Shown one piece after another: positions 1 through 7,931 of a DNA stretch of 64,000 bases (position 1 is its first letter; the number at the start of each line of letters is the position of its first letter). The stretch comes from Nostoc sp. UHCC 0702 (lineage in GTDB: Bacteria; Cyanobacteriota; Cyanobacteriia; Cyanobacteriales; Nostocaceae). Both the position numbers and the translations under genes were made by a program. Under the pieces are notes generated by a model that saw nothing but the letters and a program-made list of their open reading frames with translations, ran no database searches and had not been told where the DNA came from. The stretch is from contig CP071065.1 in the NCBI GenBank assembly GCA_017164015.1, positions 682,001-746,000 on the forward strand, in the 5' to 3' direction.

Positions 1-1
1 A

Positions 2-811
2 GACGCCAATGTGACAACACTCTTTGCTGATCCCTTACGACTCAAGCAAATGCTGTTGAATTTGCTTTTCAACGCTCTCAAGTTTACTAGCACGGGTGTT
101 GTGGGTTTAGAGGTAGTAGCCAAAGGTGTATTCGTACATTTTGTAGTTTGGGATACAGGTATTGGCATCTCTGAAGAAGATCAAGCTCAACTGTTTCAAC
201 CCTATTTCCAAATTTCCAATGTAATTAGTCGCAATGAAGGTACTGGTTTAGGGTTAGCGGTAACTCGCAAACTCGCTGAAATTCATGGTGGTTACGTGGA
301 GGTGGAATCGGAAATGAATCGCGGTTCGCGTTTTACTATTATTCTTCCTTTTACACCTTTTTTGGAAGCGGGGGAAGTGGGGCAAGATGGGGGAGATGGA
401 GGGGTGACAGCTTCTTTATATCCTCTGGCGATTACACCTAGTTCTTCAAAGGAGATTTTATTGGTGGAAGATGACTTACCCAATGGTGAATTGATGCAAA
501 CTTATTTAGGTAAATTGGGTTATGACGTAACTTGGGTCAAGACTGCTACCGAAATGTGGAAAGTTCTCACAGAACTAGAGCCAGCAGTCATTTTAATGGA
601 TGTCAATCTGCCAGATGGAAATGGACTTAACTTAGTACAGCAGTTGCGGGAAAATCAGCACTATAGCAAGATTCCGGTCATTGCTCAAACGGCAATGGCG
701 ATGAAAGGCGATCGCGAAATTTGTCTGGCTGCTGGAGTAAATGACTATATTTCTAAACCGATTGATTTATCACTGTTAACTAGTCTGGTGGCAAAGTATA
801 GCAGGGCGTAG
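2..811 (+). CDS. Hybrid sensor histidine kinase, C-terminal part (HATPase plus receiver domain), cut by the window edge
   Basis: The reading frame is already open at the left edge, so the start and the sensor/dimerisation domains lie outside. What remains begins inside the ATP-binding domain: N-box (NLLFNALKF), G1 box (DTGIGI) and G2 box (GTGLGLAVTRKLAE), followed by the domain end at FTIILPF. A Gly/Asp-rich linker of about 25 residues leads into a receiver domain with the acidic pair VEDD, the phospho-acceptor Asp in LMDVNLPDGNG, the conserved Thr in TAMAM and the Lys in SKPID. Such proteins autophosphorylate on His and pass the phosphate to their own receiver Asp, usually onward to another regulator. 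Signal and target cannot be inferred from this fragment. The GTG at 11 is not the start, because conserved N-box residues lie upstream of it. Confidence 0.93.
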   Translation, partial: DANVTTLFADPLRLKQMLLNLLFNALKFTSTGVVGLEVVAKGVFVHFVVWDTGIGISEEDQAQLFQPYFQISNVISRNEGTGLGLAVTRKLAEIHGGYVEVESEMNRGSRFTIILPFTPFLEAGEVGQDGGDGGVTASLYPLAITPSSSKEILLVEDDLPNGELMQTYLGKLGYDVTWVKTATEMWKVLTELEPAVILMDVNLPDGNGLNLVQQLRENQHYSKIPVIAQTAMAMKGDREICLAAGVNDYISKPIDLSLLTSLVAKYSRA

Positions 812-984
812 GGTGCAGGGGTGCAGGGGAGATGAGGGAGCAGGGGTGCAGGGGTGCAGGGGTGCAGGGGCGCAGGGGAGATGAGGGAGATGAGGGAGAT
901 GAGGGAGATGAGGGAGATGAGGGAGCAGGGGAAGATAAAGACAATAACAACTGACCACTGACTAATGACTATTGACTATTGACT
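812..984. repeat. Low-complexity tandem repeats (GGTGCAGG and GAGATGAGG units) followed by TGACTAT heptamers
   Basis: Between the kinase stop and larE the DNA consists of G-rich short repeats: several GGGTGCAGG copies, then five GAGATGAGG copies at about 869-921, then TGACTAT/TGACTAA heptamers at 951-984. No gene is seen here. These are short tandem repeats of the kind common between genes in heterocystous cyanobacteria. Confidence 0.85.
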
Positions 985-1030
985 AAAATGATATTTATTG
1001 GGTGTTATCAGGTTTTGGTGGGATTGGGAA

Positions 1031-1861
1031 ATGATGCTGACAGAAAAACTTGAGCAAATAAAAGCTATTTTTACAGAAATGGAGCAGGCGTTGATTGCCT
1101 ACTCTGGGGGCGTGGATAGTACTTTGGTTGCCAAGATTGCTTATGATGTGTTGGGATCTCGCGCTTTGGCGATCACAGCTGTTTCTCCTTCACTGTTACC
1201 AGAAGAGTTGGAAGACGCCAAAATTCAAGCTGCAACTATCGGGATTCCTCATCAAATTGTCCAGACTCACGAAATGGACAATCCTAATTACACTTCTAAC
1301 CCTGTTAACCGCTGCTATTTTTGTAAAAGTGAATTGCACGATACTCTCAAACCTTTAGCTTTGCAGTTGGGTTATCCTTTTGTGGTAGATGGGGTAAACG
1401 CTGATGATTTGCATGATTATCGTCCAGGAATTCAAGCAGCTAAAGAAAGAGGTGCGCGATCGCCTTTGGCAGAGGTCTTGATCACAAAAGCTGAAGTCCG
1501 TCAACTTTCACAACAACTAGGATTACCTTGGTGGGATAAACCCGCCCAACCTTGTCTGAGTTCTCGCTTTCCCTATGGTGAAGAAATTACTGTAGCCAAG
1601 TTGCAACGAGTCGGTAGGGCAGAAATTTATTTGCGAAAGCTAGGTTGGCAGAATTTGCGTGTGCGCTCTGAAGGAGACACAGCACGCATTGAATTATTAC
1701 CAGAACAAATTAAAGAATTTGTTTTAACTACAAATTTACCCTCAGTAGTTTCTGCATTTCAAGATTTTGGCTTTATCTACGTCACCTTAGATTTAGAAGG
1801 TTATCGCAGTGGTAAGTTGAATCAGGTTTTAAATCAACAACCGTTAAGCGTCAACCCCTAG
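1031..1861 (+). CDS. larE: LarE-type ATP-dependent sacrificial sulfur transferase (PP-loop family)
   Basis: LarE makes the sulfur groups of the nickel-pincer nucleotide cofactor of lactate racemase and related enzymes. The PP-loop motif AYSGGVDST lies about 25 residues from the start, typical of adenylating enzymes of this family. Three cysteines are visible, two in NRCYFCKSEL and one in QPCLSSRF. The last matches the sulfur-donating Cys position of Lactobacillus LarE; the CxxC plus Cys pattern resembles the variants that hold a [4Fe-4S] cluster instead of sacrificing a Cys. The frame is open from a GTG/ATG region at 998, but the ATG pair at 1031/1034 gives the family's normal N-terminus and about 276 residues. 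No larB, larC or larA neighbour is present, so its partners must lie elsewhere. Confidence 0.85.
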   Translation: MMLTEKLEQIKAIFTEMEQALIAYSGGVDSTLVAKIAYDVLGSRALAITAVSPSLLPEELEDAKIQAATIGIPHQIVQTHEMDNPNYTSNPVNRCYFCKSELHDTLKPLALQLGYPFVVDGVNADDLHDYRPGIQAAKERGARSPLAEVLITKAEVRQLSQQLGLPWWDKPAQPCLSSRFPYGEEITVAKLQRVGRAEIYLRKLGWQNLRVRSEGDTARIELLPEQIKEFVLTTNLPSVVSAFQDFGFIYVTLDLEGYRSGKLNQVLNQQPLSVNP

Positions 1862-1905
1862 CTTGGGAATACTACCTTGGTATAGATTATATGCCCCATG
1901 CCCCA

Positions 1906-2229
1906 TTAAATAATTTCTGCTTTCACAGACACCAAAAAACAACCGTTAATCTTCCAGGTATCATCTGGCTGTTTTTCCATGAAATATAAAGCTCTCAAGG
2001 GAACCCCATGAGGGCTAAGTAGTAGCACGGACTGAGTTATGTTACCCTGAATACTTGTTATTTTCTCAAATAACACAGACCGAGGACGATACACAGCGGG
2101 GTAGTGGTTCCTCACCATCTGTATAAAATTTTCTGGAGTGCAAAATTGTTCCTGAATTCCAGGACTGGCAAAGGCAAAAGCACTTTGAGCATCATCTTTT
2201 TGAAAGGCTTCTAATTGACGTTCAATTAC
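1906..2229 (-). pseudogene. DUF4864-domain gene, 3' part, split by the IS608-like element
   Basis: This fragment encodes the last 107 residues of a small DUF4864 protein of unknown function, including the family-like segments ERQLEAFQKDDA, FAFASPGIQEQF, YRPRSVLFE and a C-terminal WKINGCFLV. Its first 13 codons lie on the other side of the insertion element, at 4440-4478. Joining the two parts at the element ends restores one frame of 120 codons with no base lost or duplicated, and no internal stop is seen. The gene is therefore freshly broken rather than decayed. It lay 19 bp downstream of the SGNH hydrolase gene on the same strand, so the two probably formed an operon. Confidence 0.9.
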
Positions 2230-2254
2230 AAGTATTGGAGCAGAAAGCCCACCA

Positions 2255-2292
2255 GCAACAGACTGAAAATTTTTGGATTTTCAGTCTGTTGC
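2255..2292. repeat. Left-end hairpin of IS copy 1, 16-bp perfect stem
   Basis: The arms at 2255-2270 and 2277-2292 are perfectly complementary with the 6-nt loop TTTTGG. Outside it, CCACC (2250-2254 region) can pair with GGGTGGG just to the right, giving a basal stem. This sits where TnpA of IS608-type elements recognises the left end. The same position in copy 2 is 52464-52501. Confidence 0.8.
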
Positions 2293-2360
2293 GTCCTTCA
2301 GGGGTGGGATGAATGTGTAGCACCTTTAGGTGCAGTCTCATTATTAGGCACCTGCAAAGA

Positions 2361-2458
2361 AAAAAATGTCCCACCGGATCATAAATATTTTGGACATAGT
2401 GTTGATATATTGGGGCTTTCGCCCCTTCGGGGCGAAAGCGACGGTGGGACATTTTTTT
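2361..2458. terminator. Nested palindrome ending in a T-run between the left end and tnpA
   Basis: An outer stem (AAAATGTCCCACC, 2363-2375, with GGTGGGACATTTT, 2443-2455) encloses an inner 11-bp hairpin (GCTTTCGCCCC, 2415-2425; loop TTC; GGGGCGAAAGC, 2429-2439). It lies just after the tnpA stop and has A/T runs on both sides, so it can act as a bidirectional terminator. This would protect the element from outside transcription and end the tnpA message. Confidence 0.6.
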
Positions 2459-2471
2459 TATTGGAACTCCC

Positions 2472-2867
2472 TTAGCGAGTTTTTTGATTAGCAATATACT
2501 TTTTGATTGTCTCACTTGAAGCATCCCCAGCCGTTCCACAAAAATAACTTCTTGTCCACATTGAGGGCAATCTTAATAAATGTGGAAACTCTTGCCTTAG
2601 TATCCTGGATGTATATCCCTTCAATCTAAACATAATTTGGTCTGGAGCTAAGGTCGGAGGACAGCTAACAAAAAGATGTACATGGTCTTCGATAATTTCA
2701 AGAGCTAGAATCTCACACTCTAGCTCTTTTGTTTTTTCATAAAGCAATTCCTCAAGCCTGATAGCGACATTTCCAACTAATACTTTTTTGCGTCTTTTTG
2801 GTATCCACACGAAATGGTAATTAATCAGAGTGACTGATGTTGTCTTGTGCCTGTATTTTCCTGGCAT
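2472..2867 (-). CDS. tnpA: TnpA, Y1 HUH single-strand transposase (IS200/IS605 family), copy 1
   Basis: The 131-residue product has the two key features of the family. The metal-binding HUH motif is IEDHVHLFV (His62, His64), and the catalytic tyrosine is Tyr124 in IKKYIANQ. The length is close to the usual 130-155 residues and no frameshift is present, so the enzyme looks functional. TnpA cuts and rejoins the element ends as single-stranded DNA. The gene reads toward the left end and is divergent from the small ORF and tnpB; a 94-bp AT-rich gap holds both promoters. The ATG at 2867 is the only sensible start. Confidence 0.95.
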   Translation of the reverse strand: MPGKYRHKTTSVTLINYHFVWIPKRRKKVLVGNVAIRLEELLYEKTKELECEILALEIIEDHVHLFVSCPPTLAPDQIMFRLKGYTSRILRQEFPHLLRLPSMWTRSYFCGTAGDASSETIKKYIANQKTR

Positions 2868-2961
2868 ATGTAAACTTTATATAAATCTATGGTCAATAGG
2901 TCGTACCTATTGAGGATATGACACTAGAATAAAGAAAAGCATCTAATCAGGTCTAAATATT

Positions 2962-3189
2962 ATGCTTGCAGGTAAAAGTCCTATCAAGAGCTACAAGAAT
3001 AATGATGTTAAAGAAAGTGAATCCGTCAAAATAAGAGGCAAGTGGCTTTATGCGGTTCGCAACCAAGGTGAAGCACTTAATCTACTGGGTAAATACTCAG
3101 TTCATGAATTAGGTTGGGGTTCTAGTTATTATGATTGCGATAGTTTTACAGCCCAAGAGAAAGCGTTACTAAAACAGACAATTAAATAA
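2962..3189 (+). CDS. Small ORF of unknown function inside the IS608-like element, copy 1
   Basis: A 75-residue ATG-started ORF lies between the divergent tnpA and tnpB, 33 bp upstream of tnpB and on the same strand. The product is basic in its first half (GKSPIKSYKN, VKIRGKWLY) and aromatic in the middle (HELGWGSSYYDCD). I do not recognise a family. It is carried intact in both copies, so it moves with the element. It could be a transposition or TnpB-associated regulator, a host gene captured as cargo, or a leader peptide; the sequence does not decide. Classical IS605/IS608 elements contain only tnpA and tnpB. Confidence 0.6.
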   Translation: MLAGKSPIKSYKNNDVKESESVKIRGKWLYAVRNQGEALNLLGKYSVHELGWGSSYYDCDSFTAQEKALLKQTIK

Positions 3190-3222
3190 TTTAATTACAG
3201 TAGAGATTATTAGGTTAAGCCC

Positions 3223-4401
3223 ATGCTGGTCTTAGAAGCTAAGTTAAAAGGTAAACAAAGTCAGTACCATTTAATAGATGAAGCTCTTAGAACTGCTTTA
3301 TTTATCCGCAACAAAGCTCTCAGACATTGGATGGACAATAGAGATATTGGCAAGAACGAACTGCAAAAACTTTGTGCTGTTTTAGCTAAAGAGTTTGATT
3401 TTGCAGACAAACTTAACTCTATGGCTCGTCAAGCTTCTGCTGATAGGGCATGGCTTGCAATTAAACGTTTTTACGATAATTGCAAAGCTAAGAAACTGGG
3501 CAATCAGGGATTTCCTAAATTTAAAAAACGTGGACATTCTGTAGAGTACAAAACGTCAGGATGGAAACTTTCTCTTGACAAAAAATACATTTCATTTAGT
3601 GATGGGTTTAATATCGGTAGGCTGAAATTAATTGGTACTCGTGACTTAAGTTTCTACTCTATCAAACAGATTAAGCGAGTCAGAATAGTTAAACGTGCTG
3701 ACGGTTATTTTTGTCAATTTTGTGTTGATGTTGAACGCACAGAACAGCATCAACACAATGGTAAACAAGTAGGAATTGATGTAGGACTCGAATTTTTATA
3801 CACTGATTCTGATGGTAAGACAGTTGAAAATCCCAGGCTATTACGTAAGTCTCAGAAGTCTTTGAAACGCAAACAGCGCAAAGCTTCTAAATGTAAAAAA
3901 GGTTCTTATAATCGCCGCAAAGCTGTTAAAAAACTAGCTAAAAAGCACCTCAAGGTAAGTAGACAGAGGAAAGATTTTGCTGTTAAGACCGCGAGAACTC
4001 TAGTCCAGTCAAACGACTTGGTAGTTTATGAGGACTTGCAGGTGCGAAATATGGTTAAGAACCATCATTTAGCTAAATCTATCAGTGACGCTTCCTGGTC
4101 ATTGTTCACTGATTGGGTGGACTACTATGCCAAAGTTTTTGGCACTTGGGCAATAGCAGTTGCACCTCACTACACATCTCAAGATTGCTCTGTTTGTGGA
4201 ACACGAATAAAAAAATCTTTGTCCACTCGCACCCACAAATGCCATTCTTGCGGAACAGTGATGCACCGCGACCACAACGCAGCTAAACAAATATTAGCCA
4301 AGGGGATTAAAAATACGGGAGGGCATCCCGAAATCAACGCTTCTGGACAGAACAACCTCTATCTAGGTGGGGAAACTCCTCTAGACAAGTTGACTGGTTG
4401 A
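3223..4401 (+). CDS. tnpB: TnpB, RNA-guided RuvC nuclease of the IS605 family, copy 1
   Basis: The 392-residue product has all the RuvC residues of an active TnpB: Asp186 in VGIDVGL, Glu270 in VVYEDL and Asp350 in MHRDHNAAKQIL. The zinc ribbon uses Cys322/Cys325 and Cys340/Cys343. TnpB proteins bind an RNA made from the 3' end of their own gene and the right end of the element, and cut DNA matching the adjacent flank next to the target motif; this helps the element to be retained after TnpA excision. Here the stop codon lies 6 bp before the GAAT guide, so coding sequence and right end almost touch. The product is identical in copy 2. Confidence 0.95.
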   Translation: MLVLEAKLKGKQSQYHLIDEALRTALFIRNKALRHWMDNRDIGKNELQKLCAVLAKEFDFADKLNSMARQASADRAWLAIKRFYDNCKAKKLGNQGFPKFKKRGHSVEYKTSGWKLSLDKKYISFSDGFNIGRLKLIGTRDLSFYSIKQIKRVRIVKRADGYFCQFCVDVERTEQHQHNGKQVGIDVGLEFLYTDSDGKTVENPRLLRKSQKSLKRKQRKASKCKKGSYNRRKAVKKLAKKHLKVSRQRKDFAVKTARTLVQSNDLVVYEDLQVRNMVKNHHLAKSISDASWSLFTDWVDYYAKVFGTWAIAVAPHYTSQDCSVCGTRIKKSLSTRTHKCHSCGTVMHRDHNAAKQILAKGIKNTGGHPEINASGQNNLYLGGETPLDKLTG

Positions 4402-4459
4402 AAGAAGAATCCCACACCTTCAAGGTGTGGGAGTGTCAAAGAACGTATGGTGATCAAAT
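4311..4459 (+). ncRNA. Probable omega (right-end) RNA of TnpB with guide in the flanking DNA, copy 1
   Basis: In known TnpB systems the guide RNA spans the end of tnpB, the right end and about 16-20 nt of flank. Here that would include the hairpin CCCACACCTT-C-AAGGTGTGGG (4411-4431), the end TCAA and the guide starting at 4440 with AGAACGTATGGTGATC. That guide matches the empty DUF4864 site next to TTAC. The 5' limit is a guess; expression is inferred only from family knowledge. Confidence 0.5.
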
Positions 4460-4478
4460 CGCTATCAGTAATTTCCAT
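4440..4478 (-). pseudogene. DUF4864-domain gene, first 13 codons, separated by the IS
   Basis: Read on the minus strand from the ATG at 4478, the 13 codons encode MEITDSDLITIRS and run straight into the element end. Joined to position 2229 they continue in frame as VIERQLEAF. The start lies 19 bp after the SGNH hydrolase stop codon. Confidence 0.88.
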
Positions 4479-4497
4479 AATTTTAAAATGCGATCGC

Positions 4498-5562
4498 TCA
4501 TTTCCCGCGCTGAGTCAGTTGAAATTCCATCTGCTCTAGTGCTGAGCGCCAAACATCATACCCATCTGGTGATAAATGTAATCCATCTGTAGTTAACTCT
4601 AAACGCAAATTTCCTTGATAATCCAGAAACCAACTATAGATATTGAGATATGTGGCTCCTTCTTGTTTTGCAATTAGGGCAAGTTGTGCATTGATATGAC
4701 GAATACGACTATTAGTTATTGTTGGTAGGCGAGTAGGCAGAATTGATTGGATAATTATCTTTGTTTTTGGATGACTGTGCTTGAGGCTGCGAATAATCCG
4801 GCGGTGATTACGTAAAATAGTTTCATCACTAGCACCTTTTCGTAAGTCGTTAATCCCAGCCATAATGTAAATTGTATCTGGTCTTGTTGCCGAAAAAGCT
4901 GCCAATCTTTTTAAAATGCCTCCAGAAGTATCTCCAGATATTCCTTGATTCAGCCATAATTTACTAGCAGGCAATTTTTCTGTAGGAAACCACATACTCA
5001 AAGAATCACCTACTAAAATACTCAAATTATTTGCACCTTGAATTTTAGTGATTGCTTTAGCTTCTAAAGCTAATAAATTTTTCCAATCTTCATAAGTGAG
5101 TTGACGCTTTGTGCCTGACTCGGATAATGACTGGACGCTGTGGTCATACATATGTGTATAAATCTGACCTGTTTTAAGCGCCGCTAATCTTTGGTAATAA
5201 AGTTGATAGCCAGATGTCAGTGTAAGCGTAGCTAGTTGGTAGGTGTGATTGACTAATGGTTCTGTTGGTGGTGTTGATACCTGGTTGCTTTGTGGTAAGG
5301 ATGTGTCGAGGCTGGCGATGCTTTTCTTACCTACTGTTGGTTGCAATCTATGTGAGTATGGCAACATCTGACTACTGAATTGTGCTAAATAAATGTCAAA
5401 GCTGGGAATATTTGTTTTACCGACTGTTGGCTGGAAATTGTGTTTTAATTCAGACAGGAATTGAGAACTTTCTGGTAGCATAATCGGCACTTGTGAAAGT
5501 GTCGATGTTGGTAATACTAATCCTGTTAACAAGCTTGCTGCCAACAGATAAGGCTCCCTCAT
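4498..5562 (-). CDS. Secreted SGNH/GDSL-family hydrolase
   Basis: The 354-residue protein starts with a hydrophobic export signal (LLAASLLTGLVLP) and a variable low-complexity region of about 150 residues with two TVGK repeats. The C-terminal half is an SGNH hydrolase: block I VGDSLSMWF (nucleophile Ser), block II GISGDTSGG (Gly), block III AGINDLRKG (Asn), and block V DGLHLSPDGY (Asp and His). Such enzymes are esterases, lipases or acetyl-hydrolases acting on lipids or cell-surface carbohydrates; the substrate cannot be told. It was followed 19 bp later by the DUF4864 gene before the IS arrived. Confidence 0.85.
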   Translation of the reverse strand: MREPYLLAASLLTGLVLPTSTLSQVPIMLPESSQFLSELKHNFQPTVGKTNIPSFDIYLAQFSSQMLPYSHRLQPTVGKKSIASLDTSLPQSNQVSTPPTEPLVNHTYQLATLTLTSGYQLYYQRLAALKTGQIYTHMYDHSVQSLSESGTKRQLTYEDWKNLLALEAKAITKIQGANNLSILVGDSLSMWFPTEKLPASKLWLNQGISGDTSGGILKRLAAFSATRPDTIYIMAGINDLRKGASDETILRNHRRIIRSLKHSHPKTKIIIQSILPTRLPTITNSRIRHINAQLALIAKQEGATYLNIYSWFLDYQGNLRLELTTDGLHLSPDGYDVWRSALEQMEFQLTQRGK

Positions 5563-5802
5563 CGCTTTGTTTCTCCTCTACTTACTAGTTTTCACGCTTG
5601 ACAGCATTAATTGCCTGTATTTGCGACAATTTTATTTTGGTCAAGTAATTATTCTCATAGGAAGTGTATAGTTCTGTAAAGCGACTTAACGAGATTATAT
5701 TTGACAATTCACAATTTCTTTAACGCATCTTTTTATGAACTGAAAGTAGTAAAATTTTCCAAAGCTAGCACTGACAAGAGTTTTCACTTTTGATTTTGCT
5801 AA

Positions 5803-5856
5803 ATTACCAAAATTAGCCTGAATTCGGAAACTTGAATTCAGGCTAATTTTGGTAAT
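5803..5856. repeat. Perfect 23-bp inverted repeat with an 8-nt loop
   Basis: The arms at 5803-5825 and 5834-5856 are exact reverse complements around the loop GGAAACTT. There is no T-run after either arm, so it is not a normal intrinsic terminator, and no gene ends here. It may be the core of a small palindromic mobile element. Confidence 0.75.
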
Positions 5857-5926
5857 CGCTTTCAGTTTGCTTTCAGTCCGCTCCGAAGTGATTTATATTA
5901 CAGTGAGCTATACCCACCGTTCGCGA

Positions 5927-6016
5927 ATGACAACAGTTAACTTCACTGCTATCCGCAAATCAGCTAGTACCTTTAATGTGATGATTTCTGAGTTGGCGGA
6001 AATTCTGGAAAAATAA
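5927..6016 (+). CDS. Possible 29-codon small ORF
   Basis: ATG at 5927 opens a short frame (MTTVNFTAIRKSASTFNVMI and nine more residues) ending with TAA at 6014-6016. The composition looks protein-like and ends in a possible helix (ISELAEILEK), but no family or clear ribosome binding site is seen. It may be the remains of a longer gene or chance. Confidence 0.2.
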   Translation: MTTVNFTAIRKSASTFNVMISELAEILEK

Positions 6017-6612
6017 GCGCTGAACTCGCTTTTTAAGTTATTGAGATAATTATGATGGTAAAGTGCTATGCGTTTAACTTATATATTCACTGGTGAGTTT
6101 GTCCTTTCTCACTTGTAATTAAGAGCCACTGCGTTGCTTTGGTTTACAAGTTTTAAGTAAGTGGCTTACATCTCAGTTTACAAATGACTAATGAAGATAT
6201 ATATCTAAGCGAATCACCAGATCAATTAGCAAGCAGACAGATAGTTATTACTAACTATAAAGAGGCACTAAACTATCAAATAAATTGTTAACTGCTTGAC
6301 ATAAAATAACAACACTGTTATTAACAGTGTAATTTCTGATATTCGATCAAAAATTCCTTGATTCAGTGTAAAATTTGGCTGGTACTTTTGATAGCCTGAT
6401 TGAGCATGTAGTGAAAATTATGCATAAACTAAGAGCATCTGGCTTATCTATGGGATTATTTGTTATTAGCGAAATTTATAATTTCTTTAATTTGTACTTA
6501 AACAGGTAACTATAAGTTCTTACATAATTAAATTGAATTCTATCTATTATAGAAGAACTTCCAAGGAAGTGCTAAGATTTAGGCGAAGTGATTAGTGTTT
6601 CCCTATTAATCT

Positions 6613-6807
6613 GTGGCAAGAGCTAGTACAGCGATTGGTGTTAGTCCAATTATCAAGGAGATTGTGCAAAAACAGGCACATTCAACACGGTTAACCCTGA
6701 AAGAAGTTATTCTGATGGGGATGTTAGCGATTGATAAGCTTGATGATCAAAGTCGTCAAGAATTAGCAAATCAAGTTCATCAAATGCAAGTGAATGGAGA
6801 GATTTGA
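6613..6807 (+). CDS. Small hypothetical protein, possibly DNA-binding
   Basis: A GTG start gives a 64-residue protein with a helical pattern: IIKEIVQKQAHSTRLTLKEV then LMGMLAIDKLDDQSRQELANQV. The short basic first part and two predicted helices are reminiscent of ribbon-helix-helix or ParD-like proteins, but no family is recognised. It stands alone with no toxin-like partner; the next gene on this strand is about 1.8 kb away. Confidence 0.5.
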   Translation: MARASTAIGVSPIIKEIVQKQAHSTRLTLKEVILMGMLAIDKLDDQSRQELANQVHQMQVNGEI

Positions 6808-6930
6808 GTGAGTATTTGTACGGGCGGGTTTTGCAATCTTACTCAATTAGTAGCAAGGTATGCGGGTAAACCTGCCTCTACAGTAGTTATAAATCTTAAC
6901 ACTGAATTCCTCACTCCTAACTTTATCTGA

Positions 6931-7836
6931 TTATTGACTGAAGCGATAACGGCTTCCCGCAAGATAATCTTCATTAATTTCAAAAGATATCCATCGCCGT
7001 TGTAAAGTTTCACAAACAAACCCAGTTGTATTAGAACCTGCGAATGGATCTAAAACGATATCATCTTTATCAGTTAAGAATTTGATAAAGAACTCAGCGA
7101 ACCCTTGAGGAAAACGTGCTGGATGGGTTTTAATTCCTGCTGCTTTACAACGACGTAAATAAACACTATTTGATTCAGTGTTAGCAATTTCTAGTAAATT
7201 CGGCGGAATTGCACCTTGGTTATCTTTTTGGAATTTATCAGAAATATCATGTCCACTCGGACGTATTTTAGGGGTATAGCCATTTTTGAGTAATTGCTTC
7301 ATACTTTGGCTATATGGCTTTAAAACTTTTCGATTGTCTGCTTTGGGAGTTGGTGTTTTGGATAACCACCAAACAACGTTTACTGAATCTTTAACTCGAA
7401 TGCGTCTGATTGTCACCCACTCAGCGGGAGTAGGTAATCGAGCCGGATTGTAGTGATAGAATTCTTGAGCGAGAAAAAAACCAACTTCCTTACATAATTT
7501 AACTAAAAGTTCGTATTGGTAAATACTCCGCACAGGTATGCCAGGAAGATAAGCACCGCCTAAGTCTATAACGAGTGAGCCATCGGTTTTTAATATTCTT
7601 TTAAATTCATAGGCAAAAGGTAGAAACCACTCAACATATTTTTCTGCACTTTCATTGCCGTATGCTTTTTTGCGGGTGAGAGCAAACGGGGGTGATGTCA
7701 AGATTAAATTAATACTGTTGTCATCAATGAATTTAATTAGCTCTAGGCTATCACCCAAATATACTGCTCCGTGATTTTGAGTATAATAAGGGCTAAAAAG
7801 ACCAGTTAGGTGGTTTATTTCAGTTTCGTCTGTCAA
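6931..7836 (-). CDS. DNA methyltransferase, PvuII-like N4-cytosine (beta-class) family
   Basis: The 301-residue protein has motif IV TSPPFAL (residues 47-53) near the N-terminus and the AdoMet-binding motif I DPFAGSNTTG (263-272) near the C-terminus, the beta-class order. SPPF rather than DPPY indicates N4-cytosine methylation. Much of the body resembles M.PvuII as I remember it: RKKAYGN, LGGAYLPG, EFYHYNPARLP, RIRVKDSVNVVWW, RPSGHDIS, IPPNLLEIAN and HPARFP. M.PvuII methylates CAGCTG, but specificity is not safely inferred. No restriction gene adjoins it, so it is likely a solitary methyltransferase, a type common in Nostocales. A 95-bp gap separates it from cynS on the same strand. Confidence 0.88.
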   Translation of the reverse strand: MTDETEINHLTGLFSPYYTQNHGAVYLGDSLELIKFIDDNSINLILTSPPFALTRKKAYGNESAEKYVEWFLPFAYEFKRILKTDGSLVIDLGGAYLPGIPVRSIYQYELLVKLCKEVGFFLAQEFYHYNPARLPTPAEWVTIRRIRVKDSVNVVWWLSKTPTPKADNRKVLKPYSQSMKQLLKNGYTPKIRPSGHDISDKFQKDNQGAIPPNLLEIANTESNSVYLRRCKAAGIKTHPARFPQGFAEFFIKFLTDKDDIVLDPFAGSNTTGFVCETLQRRWISFEINEDYLAGSRYRFSQ

Positions 7837-7931
7837 GAAGAATTAATGTTGTGAAATTAGCGGATTGTTATATTTATAACTTAGTAGTTATTTTTAGATA
7901 GAGAAACCCTATTATTCGCCAGAGTAAAAGT

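Larger units (their letters stand above)
2230..4439. mobile_element. IS200/IS605-family element of IS608 type, copy 1 (2,210 bp)
   Basis: The element carries divergent tnpA (minus) and tnpB (plus) plus a small ORF between them. Its left end follows TTAC (2226-2229) and its right end is TCAA (4436-4439), the cleavage sites known for Helicobacter IS608. The internal guides also match that element: GAAAG just before the left hairpin and GAAT (4407-4410) just before the right hairpin. Boundaries are exact because excision restores the DUF4864 reading frame, with no target duplication, as expected for single-strand transposition. A second copy at 52439-54648 has the same length and the same three proteins. 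IS608-type elements move as single-stranded circles using the TnpA tyrosine. Confidence 0.95.
5563..6612. other. AT-rich intergenic region with a large palindrome and a 29-codon ORF
   Basis: No conventional gene is seen in this 1,050-bp stretch. It holds the promoter side of the SGNH gene, a perfect 23-bp inverted repeat (5803-5856), a 29-codon ORF (5927-6016) and a smaller hairpin near 6312-6331 (ACACTGT, ACAGTGT). From 6020 onward the sequence is very AT-rich with no further structure that I can support. Confidence 0.6.
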
